DNA of 17,990 nt from Nitrospira sp. (GTDB lineage: Bacteria > Nitrospirota > Nitrospiria > Nitrospirales > Nitrospiraceae), in contig JANYEF010000330.1 of the NCBI GenBank assembly GCA_025363325.1, positions 1 to 17,990 of the forward strand, in the 5' to 3' direction. Position numbers and translations under genes: made by a program. Of the stretch, positions 1 to 6,723 are shown piece after piece; positions within the stretch are counted from its first letter, which is position 1, and the number at the start of each line of letters is the position of its first letter. Under the pieces are notes generated by a model, which saw only the letters and a program-made list of their open reading frames with translations, was not told the origin of the DNA and made no database searches.

Positions 1-406
1 GAGGAAAGCCCTCTGCATCGAGCACAACAAACTTGAGAGTGGGAATTTCGCTAAGAACGGGCAAGAGCGTCGCAAACTTCGCCTTGGTCGTAATCAGCCC
101 GGTCATTCCGCAATCCCTGGCGATGTGGGAGACCTGGTCAGGAAACAATACCTGATTGATTGGAACGTAGACGCCTCCTGCCTGCGAGACACCAAAAATC
201 GACAACACTTGGGGCACCGACGGATCGAGGAAAATGCCGACCCGCTCGCCTCTTTGTAATCCTGCCGTTCTCAGGCCAACCGCCAGACCGGCACACTGTT
301 CTGCCACCTGCCGGTAGGAGAGTCGTGTCGCTCCGTGAACAAGCGCTTCTTTGCCAGGATAGCGAACTGCGCTGGTGCGGAGCATATGATGGACCAAGAA
401 ATCCAT
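1..406 (-). CDS. AMP-forming acyl-CoA/ACP ligase, XrtA-associated type (partial, C-terminus outside window)
   Basis: The minus strand reads open from an ATG at 406 to the window edge, giving about 135 N-terminal residues. The start MDFLVHHMLRTSAV, then YPGKEALVHG, LSYRQVAEQ, GERVGIFLD, GGVYVPINQ and HIARDCGMTGLIT are the usual N-terminal landmarks of the ANL adenylating superfamily. They most resemble the exosortase A-associated acyl-CoA ligases (TIGR03098 type, from memory). The ATP-binding P-loop and the C-terminal lid would lie outside the window, so catalytic competence cannot be judged. Such enzymes adenylate a carboxylic acid and pass it to CoA or to a carrier protein. The gene begins only 5 nt after the acyl carrier protein stop codon, which suggests co-translation and that this ACP may be its partner. 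The substrate is unknown. Confidence 0.9.
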   Translation of the reverse strand, partial: MDFLVHHMLRTSAVRYPGKEALVHGATRLSYRQVAEQCAGLAVGLRTAGLQRGERVGIFLDPSVPQVLSIFGVSQAGGVYVPINQVLFPDQVSHIARDCGMTGLITTKAKFATLLPVLSEIPTLKFVVLDAEGFP

Positions 407-411
407 AGCAC

Positions 412-678
412 CTACTGCCGAGACGCGGCAGCCTCCTTCACTTTCTGCTCGACAAAGAGCCTCAAGTGGTCGACGCTCTGAAAGTTCTCCGGAATCAATT
501 CGTCATCCGCCACCACGACCCCGAACTCCTGCTCGAGAAACGAGACGAGATCGAGAATTCCCAGCGAGTCGATGATGCCGCTCTCCAAAAGATTGTCATC
601 GCCTGCGATCGGGCGCTTTCGGGCTAACGGAAACTTATCGAGAATAAAACCAACGATGCGTTCGTGCGAATTGGCCAC
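412..678 (-). CDS. Acyl carrier protein
   Basis: This small acidic protein (88 residues from the preferred start) has the phosphopantetheine attachment motif GIIDSLGILDL. The modified serine is residue 38, and an EQEFG helix follows, as in ordinary ACPs and PCPs. Two GTG starts are possible. I chose 678 because GGAGGGG lies about 8 nt upstream. The alternative GTG at 705 adds nine residues and would overlap the GNAT stop codon, but has only a weak ribosome-binding site. The gene lies 16 nt after the GNAT gene and 5 nt before the acyl ligase. The likely role is to carry an acyl or aminoacyl group activated by that ligase for transfer to the polysaccharide or its precursor. A 4'-phosphopantetheinyl transferase must come from elsewhere. 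Confidence 0.92.
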   Translation of the reverse strand: MANSHERIVGFILDKFPLARKRPIAGDDNLLESGIIDSLGILDLVSFLEQEFGVVVADDELIPENFQSVDHLRLFVEQKVKEAAASRQ

Positions 679-682
679 AGCT

Positions 683-691
683 CTCCCCTCC
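683..691 (-). promoter_or_regulatory. Ribosome-binding site deciding the ACP start
   Basis: The minus strand reads GGAGGGGAG here, a strong Shine-Dalgarno match, followed by four bases and then GTG at 678. It lies inside the reading frame that would run from the upstream GTG at 705, so it argues for the shorter 88-residue ACP. Confidence 0.6.
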
Positions 692-694
692 GTC

Positions 695-1738
695 TTAGCT
701 ATCACGATCCCCGTGCATCAGATACCACGATCCTTGAGGCGCCTTGAACATTGGTGCTGGAGACGATGGCCCTGGACACACGACGAATGGACTCGCCTCA
801 CGAACGCGATACCCCGCTTGCAGTAAGACATTTCGCCAAGGATGGCCTTCAACGATCGGAGCACTGATCGTCTCCACTCTCCGCTTTTGCAGCACTTTCG
901 CCAAACCTCTTAAGAGTCCTCCGAGGATAGACTCTTGCTTTAAGCCGAAGAGGTCAACCAAGATCGCATCTTCTGCAGTGTGGGTAAAGAGAGCATACCC
1001 GGTGAGCCGCCCAAACTCCCGAGCGACCAGACACTCGTACCGTTCCAGGGGGTTCTCAGCAAACCGCCAATTCAAATATTCCGCCGACCGCTCGATACAT
1101 GCATCGTACGACGGGCTCGCCTCGCATGCGAGTCTGGTAAATTCGTCTCCGAACTTGCCGATGTGCGCCTCGATCGAGACAGATGCGCCAGCTCCCTTTA
1201 GCTGAACACCCAGGGCCAGCCAGAGGTTGCCAATTGGCGCCATCCATCGTGCCAACTGTGTATTACCAAGGGCGAGCGCTAATGCCCGATCAACCCGCAA
1301 CGGTTGGGCCATTCGGATAAGGGAGGCCTGCTCTAACACTCCAAGCCTTTTGTATACAGCCGCCATGTTTTGACTGGGAAAATCGTACCACCCTGCAAGG
1401 CCTTGCTCTTCAGCGGCAGCCACGAGTAGCGCCCGCTGCAACTGCAATGCGGGACCAAGGCTGCGGTAGCGCTCGCTGACGCAGAAATCTCCTAGCACCC
1501 ATGCAAGGTGTGGTACTCCACTCAAGATAACCCGGCGAGGAAAAGCCGCTGCAACCCCAACAAGAGTCTCATTCGTCGTATCCCGTGCAATCCAAGCACG
1601 TGCCCTTCCGTGAGGATTATCCCTGTAGAGCCAATCATATCGCCGCGCACTCGCTCTTGGCGTTAGATATCGGCGCAACGTCTCGACGATCACCTCTCGA
1701 TCAGCCTCGAGATCTGCCGGGTGAACAACGATCCGCAT
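695..1738 (-). CDS. GNAT-fold N-acetyltransferase-like protein
   Basis: This 347-residue protein looks like a GNAT-fold acyltransferase. Residues 90-100 (RYRSLGPALQL) match motif A, the pyrophosphate-binding R/Q-x-x-G-x-A/G loop. Residues 120-133 (FPSQNMAAVYKRLG) resemble the 'FPN..A..YKRLGF' segment of larger GNATs with two related domains. It begins like many such proteins with a short beta strand, then a YDWLYRDNPHG segment typical of GNATs in polysaccharide loci. The ATG at 1738 has no clear Shine-Dalgarno sequence; it lies 34 nt after the deacetylase stop codon. The likely role is to acylate an amino or hydroxyl group on a sugar or its donor. The donor may be acetyl-CoA or the neighbouring ACP thioester (inference). 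No membrane segment or signal peptide is evident, so it should act in the cytoplasm. Confidence 0.75.
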   Translation of the reverse strand: MRIVVHPADLEADREVIVETLRRYLTPRASARRYDWLYRDNPHGRARAWIARDTTNETLVGVAAAFPRRVILSGVPHLAWVLGDFCVSERYRSLGPALQLQRALLVAAAEEQGLAGWYDFPSQNMAAVYKRLGVLEQASLIRMAQPLRVDRALALALGNTQLARWMAPIGNLWLALGVQLKGAGASVSIEAHIGKFGDEFTRLACEASPSYDACIERSAEYLNWRFAENPLERYECLVAREFGRLTGYALFTHTAEDAILVDLFGLKQESILGGLLRGLAKVLQKRRVETISAPIVEGHPWRNVLLQAGYRVREASPFVVCPGPSSPAPMFKAPQGSWYLMHGDRDS

Positions 1739-1772
1739 AGTCCATACTGACCCAAATGAGTGGCGTCTCTTG

Positions 1773-2873
1773 TCAGGCCGCCTGAGAGGACATCAACCGA
1801 TACCAACTGAGCTTGAAGGCAAACGTCGGAAGATGCTCTTCCCACGGGCGTCCACGCTTGAGTTCGAGCATGTCAGCCCCTGGTTCGTTTATTCCGAACT
1901 CCGTGGTGACCGCGCATGTGAACCCAAGCCTCTTCAAAGTTTCTTTCGTGACATTGTTAAAATCCGCCTTGGTCCCGTTCGGATAGGCAAACGTCATGGG
2001 CTGCCGACCGAGGTGCTGTCGAATCGCCTCACCCGATCGTACTAGCTGCGCTTCCGTTTCTTCCGCAGAAACCCGTGCCAGAATTGGGTGAGATGCCGTA
2101 TGGGACCCAAACGAGACGTGATCGCGGCTCATCAGCCTCACGTCGTCCCAAGAGAGCATCAAATTGTGATCAACACGTCTTTCTTCGACCGCGAGACATC
2201 GACACAGCACGGAGATTCGATGATTTCTCTCCGCCTCATCCAGCTGACGAAGAATCGCCAAGACTTTCTCCATCGTCAGTATTCGTTGAGAGAGACTGTC
2301 CAACCGAACCCGTTCAACCGAATGGTCAAACCCAGTCAAGTCCGGCGCGTTGGTTTCCCGAAATGCCGAAAAGACACGATCGTGCCACAACGTCCGTCCA
2401 GTTCCAATTGCATCGGTTGCCAAGAATATGGTCATTGGTAGCGAAAGATTCCTGACCACCGGAAACGCATGGAGATAGTTATCACGATATCCGTCATCAA
2501 ACGTAATAGCCAATGCGTTAGGGGGCAAATCATTTTTTTCAAACATCTCAACCGCTTCTTCCAGGGCACACACGTGATAGCATTTGGCCACATGGACCAT
2601 CTGCTCCTCAAACACTCGAATAGGAGTGGCGGGAAACAAGGAGTCCTGCTCATCGTTGACGCGGTGATAGGTCAGAATCTGAAGGTTGGAAGCTCTTCGC
2701 ACCTTGATAAATGGGAATGTTGCTCTTTGCCGCTGGTCTTGAGCCGGCATCATACTCTTGGCGCACCATCGTAAAATAGCCAGCGCCCCTGAGACATGCA
2801 ACCCCGTCGATACCAGCCGGATGATCCTGGCACGTAATTCGTCTATACCGGTTGAAAAAAAGAGCCTTGCCAC
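1773..2873 (-). CDS. Polysaccharide deacetylase (NodB/CE4 family)
   Basis: This 366-residue protein carries the CE4 motifs in order: LTYHRV at 67-72, TFDDGY at 124-129 (catalytic base and metal-binding Asp at 126-127), the HTASH zinc-binding H-x3-H at 258-262, and AYPNG at 296-300. These enzymes remove N-acetyl groups from amino sugars, leaving a free amine. About 65 residues precede the domain. I see no convincing signal peptide, so it may act on cytoplasmic lipid-linked intermediates or be membrane-associated. It lacks the usual opening of the XrtA-specific deacetylase (TIGR03006), so I call it a generic NodB-domain enzyme. The GTG start at 2873 lies 3 nt after the stop of the glutaminase-less AsnB-like gene, with GAGG about 8 nt upstream, which points to translational coupling between the two. 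Confidence 0.9.
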   Translation of the reverse strand: MARLFFSTGIDELRARIIRLVSTGLHVSGALAILRWCAKSMMPAQDQRQRATFPFIKVRRASNLQILTYHRVNDEQDSLFPATPIRVFEEQMVHVAKCYHVCALEEAVEMFEKNDLPPNALAITFDDGYRDNYLHAFPVVRNLSLPMTIFLATDAIGTGRTLWHDRVFSAFRETNAPDLTGFDHSVERVRLDSLSQRILTMEKVLAILRQLDEAERNHRISVLCRCLAVEERRVDHNLMLSWDDVRLMSRDHVSFGSHTASHPILARVSAEETEAQLVRSGEAIRQHLGRQPMTFAYPNGTKADFNNVTKETLKRLGFTCAVTTEFGINEPGADMLELKRGRPWEEHLPTFAFKLSWYRLMSSQAA

Positions 2874-2876
2874 CTG

Positions 2877-4784
2877 CTACGCCTCAGGCCTGCCATCCCA
2901 GAACGTTCGCATCCACAATTCCCACACCATCACGTCCCAGAGAATATCGCCATAGAAAGATCCTGCTTCCGTTCGATGCCGGTCGACCAACTCTTCCAGG
3001 GCTTTTTTTCTGAACATCCCACGCTGGACCGTCCGAGCACCCAAGACCAGCTCGTGCATCATGTCATTCAAGCGCTTGTCTGTTCGCAACCACACGGGAA
3101 TCGGCAATCCAAACCCGTGTTTGGTTTTGGCAATGATCTCGCGCGGCAGAAGATCCGAATACGCGCGCTTGAAGAACACTCGCAGTTCCCGTGACGGCAT
3201 TTTTATCTTCGCGGGAATTCTTGCAGCAAACTCAGCGAGCTTGTGATCCAGAAATGGAAACCGCACCGTCACCCCGGCAGCTTGTGTCATACGGGTCACC
3301 TTAAAGAGATCGTTATCAGAAATAGTGATCTTCAAGTCAACATAAAGCTGCCGATCCAGATCCGTAGCCGCAGGCGCCTTGAAGAAATGTTCGCGGATTG
3401 GGTGATAGGGATCATATCCAGATCCAATTGCATTGAGCACATCCTCTTCGAGCAATTGGCTCATGGGAAGAACATTGAACAACCCGTAGGAATAGAGTCG
3501 ATCCGGCAACGGAATGCTCGCACGCCGGATATATTTCTTACCCATGGCAAATAGGTTCAAACCCGTGAGATCCGCCAGAGCAGTGACCGTAGGCTTCACG
3601 ACCAAATCCTGAAGAGCTTTTGGCAGCCGGGTATAATAGTCGAAAACTCTCTGCGAGCTGTACCGTTCATTTCCAGCGAACAGCTCGTCTCCGCCGTCCC
3701 CGGCGTACATCACGTCAACGCCATGTTCGAGCGCCAGTTTGGCACACATGTACGTCGGAATGGCTGAGGCGTTCGCAAAAGGCTCGTCGAAGGAATCCAG
3801 CAATTTCGGAATCGCGTCGAACGTGTCTTGGGGAGTCACGTAATACTCGTGGTGTTCCGAACCGAAATGCCGGGCGGCAATTCTGGCATACTCCATTTCG
3901 TTAAACCGCTGCTCGCCGAAGCCAATCGAGAAGCACTTCACCGGCCCATTGGCAAGGCGCGTCATCACACCAGTAACCGTGCTGCTATCGATGCCACCAC
4001 TGAGAAAAGCACCGACCTTCCTACCAGCATCTGCCGTCAAGCGAGCCGACATCGCATCATCGAATTCAGCTTTCAATCGTTGCGTGAGATCATTCTCGCT
4101 GGCCTGATCCGGCTCGAGAAAGTTGATGTCCCAGTACTCACGGATCGACGTCTTGCCATCTCGACAGGTTAGAATATGTCCAGGAGGAAGCTTCTTCACT
4201 TCCCGAAAGACCGTCCGATCAGTCGTAATCGCTGAAAAAGCCATTATGTCGGCCAGAGCCTGTGGGTTAATCGTGCGCGTTATGGGAAACGGACAGGCCA
4301 ACAGACTCTTCATTCGAGAAGCAAATACTAACTTTTCGCCGTCCTCGTAATAAAAAACCGGATTGACTCGAAATCGATCTGTGACAAGATAGAGTTCCTC
4401 TTGCCGTCCGTCCCACACCCCGGATGAAAAGTCCCCGCGCAAATCATGCACAGCTCGAATCCCATTCTTGAGGTAGCGAGCCAATAACTCCTGTGCGATC
4501 CCCTCCCTCGTTTCGTTTTCCCTTCTCAGTAAATCCGATGACTGACCATACAACGTGCCTTGAATTATGAGAACGACGGGCCTGCCCTGGACAATTGTTT
4601 TCGCGATCCCTGAACAGTAATCTTGTAGATTTCTCTGAACGCCAAAACCGACGTGGCCACCAGTGGCCACGTACCCCTGCTCAGAGTCAGTAAACCCCAG
4701 CGCCTTCACCATGGCGGCAAGAATCTCATCGCCCTGAATTCGATCGCCCTGCTTTTTAAAAACAATCCCGCAGATGCCGCCCAT
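2877..4784 (-). CDS. AsnB-family ATP-dependent amide synthetase with a degenerate glutaminase domain
   Basis: This 635-residue protein has the two-domain layout of class II asparagine synthetases. The synthetase half looks intact: PP-loop LSGGIDSS at 261-268, then DEPFANASAIPTY, AGDGGDELFAG, FPFLDHKL and KHGFGLP. The N-terminal domain keeps its length but not its active site. It starts MGGICGIV where active paralogs start MCG, so the nucleophile Cys2 is Gly. FNGEIYN is replaced by IQGTLYG at 74-80, and HRGPD, RRLSI and the DTEV loop are missing. Glutamine hydrolysis is therefore unlikely. The enzyme may use free ammonia or another amine, as beta-lactam synthetase-like members of the family do (inference). 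The ATG at 4784 has GGTGG about 6 nt upstream; a GTG at 4793 would add three residues. It lies directly before the deacetylase gene. Confidence 0.88.
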   Translation of the reverse strand: MGGICGIVFKKQGDRIQGDEILAAMVKALGFTDSEQGYVATGGHVGFGVQRNLQDYCSGIAKTIVQGRPVVLIIQGTLYGQSSDLLRRENETREGIAQELLARYLKNGIRAVHDLRGDFSSGVWDGRQEELYLVTDRFRVNPVFYYEDGEKLVFASRMKSLLACPFPITRTINPQALADIMAFSAITTDRTVFREVKKLPPGHILTCRDGKTSIREYWDINFLEPDQASENDLTQRLKAEFDDAMSARLTADAGRKVGAFLSGGIDSSTVTGVMTRLANGPVKCFSIGFGEQRFNEMEYARIAARHFGSEHHEYYVTPQDTFDAIPKLLDSFDEPFANASAIPTYMCAKLALEHGVDVMYAGDGGDELFAGNERYSSQRVFDYYTRLPKALQDLVVKPTVTALADLTGLNLFAMGKKYIRRASIPLPDRLYSYGLFNVLPMSQLLEEDVLNAIGSGYDPYHPIREHFFKAPAATDLDRQLYVDLKITISDNDLFKVTRMTQAAGVTVRFPFLDHKLAEFAARIPAKIKMPSRELRVFFKRAYSDLLPREIIAKTKHGFGLPIPVWLRTDKRLNDMMHELVLGARTVQRGMFRKKALEELVDRHRTEAGSFYGDILWDVMVWELWMRTFWDGRPEA

Positions 4785-4804
4785 AGTATCCACCGGTTCC
4801 CATG

Positions 4805-4833
4805 AAAACTCGCTCTCGTATCCGTACGAGAGC
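4805..4833 (-). terminator. Hairpin with short T-run: possible attenuator or weak terminator
   Basis: Positions 4812-4820 and 4825-4833 form a perfect 9-bp inverted repeat (GCTCTCGTA / TACGAGAGC) around a 4-base loop. Read on the minus strand, the hairpin is followed by GAG and then TTTT. It sits in the 65-nt gap between the TPR gene stop and the AsnB-like gene, the longest clean hairpin I noticed between genes here. The T-run is short, so termination would be partial at best. It could also be an RNA-processing or stability element. Confidence 0.4.
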
Positions 4834-4849
4834 CTTTCTCTCTGCCTGG

Positions 4850-5464
4850 CTACTTTGATTTTTCGCGATTGGAGGGTTGCCCAAGATCGGGAGAAAAATC
4901 CCCTTCGAAGCCCAGGTTACGCGCCTGCTCAGCTTCTTTCTTTGCCAATACCTTGTCCCCATGCTTGTCATAGGCTTGAGACAGCCAGACATGGGCGGCG
5001 ACCGACTTCCGGTCTTTTTCGATGGCTCGTTTCAGATTTTCCACGCCCTTATCCCACTGGCCGATCTCGACCAAATATTTTCCGTATTGAGCAAAGGTCA
5101 TCGCATATTGCGGAAACAACTGAATCGCCTTCTCGTAGTATGGGGTGGGAAGCTCCAGCGCCTTCGTAACTTGCCCAAGCGATTCGATAAGCATGAGGGC
5201 TCTCGGATGGTTAGGCCATTTCTCTAAAACGAACCTGAGGTCAGCTATCGCCTCGTCGTAGCGGCCGACCTGAATAGAATGTAGCACCCGATTCGTGTGA
5301 TAGGTATCGTTCAGCCCCAAATCTCGATAGGCTTCGGGGTCTTCGTGCGCAGTAAAAAAGTCTCGATCAGTAGGTCCCCCCCCAGTTGGAGGCCCGGCAA
5401 GCACCTCGGAATTGAGAAAGCACAGCAAGCAAACGAGAAAGACAAAATGTCTTTGCTGCTTCAT
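4850..5464 (-). CDS. Secreted TPR-repeat protein
   Basis: This 204-residue protein starts with a clear signal peptide: MKQQRH, a hydrophobic core at 7-18 and a likely cleavage after VLA at residue 23. No lipobox is seen. After a Gly/Pro-rich linker come about four tetratricopeptide repeats (roughly 56-84, 87-120, 121-153 and 154-187), with the usual spaced A/G/Y/P pattern. The tail is charged. The protein is probably periplasmic or outside the cell and serves as a protein-protein scaffold, perhaps in polymer assembly or export (inference). The ATG at 5464 has AAGAGG about 7 nt upstream; a GTG at 5491 would add nine residues before the signal peptide and overlap the preceding stop codon. A run of eight G on the coding strand (5376-5383) encodes the linker glycines. 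Confidence 0.8.
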   Translation of the reverse strand: MKQQRHFVFLVCLLCFLNSEVLAGPPTGGGPTDRDFFTAHEDPEAYRDLGLNDTYHTNRVLHSIQVGRYDEAIADLRFVLEKWPNHPRALMLIESLGQVTKALELPTPYYEKAIQLFPQYAMTFAQYGKYLVEIGQWDKGVENLKRAIEKDRKSVAAHVWLSQAYDKHGDKVLAKKEAEQARNLGFEGDFSPDLGQPSNREKSK

Positions 5465-5470
5465 CGCATA

Positions 5471-5476
5471 CCTCTT
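5471..5476 (-). promoter_or_regulatory. Ribosome-binding site supporting the TPR protein start
   Basis: AAGAGG on the minus strand lies 6 nt before the ATG at 5464. It supports the start that places the signal peptide at the N-terminus rather than the upstream GTG at 5491. Confidence 0.5.
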
Positions 5477-5487
5477 GGTGGTCCAAC

Positions 5488-6705
5488 TCACAATAGTCCT
5501 GCCAACACGGCTGAATGGGTCCTTTCGTAGTTGGCTCTCGCCACCTCAAAAACCGTCGCCAGATCTCTCGCGGCTTGATCCCAACTATGCCGCCGAGCAT
5601 GCTGAGCAATAGACTCGCGATCCCACGTTCGATCGAGCGCCTCTCCAATGGCTATCGCCAGAGCATGTGGATTTCGTTCTGTCAATATTCCCAGATGAGA
5701 TGCGTTCACAATCTCGGGAATGCCTCCTGCTTTAGTTGCAACAACAGGCGTCCCGCAGGCGAGGGACTCCACAACCACATTTGGCCATCCCTCCCGATCA
5801 CTAGCAAGACAAAATACATCGGCTGCATTATACCAGCCACGAAGATGGTGATGAGGCATCGCCCCAACAAGCCGAACCCGTTCGTGTAAACCGAGCGATA
5901 CAACTAACTGCTCCAACTCTCCTTGCATTGCCCCCTCTCCGATAATAATCAGCTGGAGATCATCGTCTTTGCGGAGGTCGACCAAGATCTTGAGGGCATG
6001 CAGCAACAGATCAAACCCCTTATTCCGCGTAAGATGCCCAATGGATAGCAATACTTTTCCAGACCGCAGCCCCACCCTCTTTCGAGCCTCGTCCTGGGAT
6101 TCCATGAAAAACTTCGAGCCATCGACGCCATTGGGAATGACAGCGATCTTTCCTTTAGCAATACCCAGCCCTTCGATCGCGTCCGCAAGGGCTTGCGAAA
6201 CCGCCACTACTCGGTCAGCTCGCTTCAGCGCGTATTTCAGTAAGTGCGGAATCACCCGTAGATCTTTATAGACGTTCACATCGCTGCCTCTGGCGGAAAT
6301 AGTCACCGGCTTTTTGAAAATTTTGCCCAGCAGGACTGCGGCAAACCCGTCTGGATACACAAAATGCGAGTCGATGACGTCGAAATCGAATGCCTTCTGA
6401 AGTCGTTTGAGATGCGGCATAACCGACAGACACAGGAGCAGACCATACAAACTCATTCCAATTCTTGGAGTCATGAGATACCGGGGATGTGTCACCTCCA
6501 TTCCCTCGACGACTTCTTTTCGAACGACCTGCCTATATTGCCACCGTCGTCCCATCTTGATCGGAGGAAAGTAGGGAACCGGCGCAACAACTTTAAGTGC
6601 GACACCTGCGAGCTTTGAAAAGGCAAGCATTCGTTCTTTGATGAATACGCCCTGGGTAGGCCAGACACTATTGGGGAAGAGAGACGTAAAAACTAGAACT
6701 TTCAT
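5488..6705 (-). CDS. GT4-family glycosyltransferase
   Basis: This 405-residue protein has the GT-B layout of retaining GT4 enzymes. The N-terminal half begins MKVLVFTSLFPN with the WPTQGVFIKE segment and HFVYPDG at 114-120. ARGSDVN at 138-144 is followed by the hinge IPNGVD at 190-195. The donor-binding half holds GHLTRNKGFDLLL at 223-235, IIGEG at 254-258 and the E-x7-E motif EGWPNVVVE at 305-313. Such enzymes transfer a hexose or similar sugar from a nucleotide donor to a lipid-linked acceptor at the cytoplasmic membrane. The ATG at 6705 lies 18 nt after the previous stop codon, and the gap (read on the minus strand, ending ATACCTCC) holds no Shine-Dalgarno sequence. The sugar specificity cannot be told from sequence. 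Confidence 0.93.
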   Translation of the reverse strand: MKVLVFTSLFPNSVWPTQGVFIKERMLAFSKLAGVALKVVAPVPYFPPIKMGRRWQYRQVVRKEVVEGMEVTHPRYLMTPRIGMSLYGLLLCLSVMPHLKRLQKAFDFDVIDSHFVYPDGFAAVLLGKIFKKPVTISARGSDVNVYKDLRVIPHLLKYALKRADRVVAVSQALADAIEGLGIAKGKIAVIPNGVDGSKFFMESQDEARKRVGLRSGKVLLSIGHLTRNKGFDLLLHALKILVDLRKDDDLQLIIIGEGAMQGELEQLVVSLGLHERVRLVGAMPHHHLRGWYNAADVFCLASDREGWPNVVVESLACGTPVVATKAGGIPEIVNASHLGILTERNPHALAIAIGEALDRTWDRESIAQHARRHSWDQAARDLATVFEVARANYERTHSAVLAGLL

Positions 6706-6723
6706 GGAGGTATAAGTTGAATG

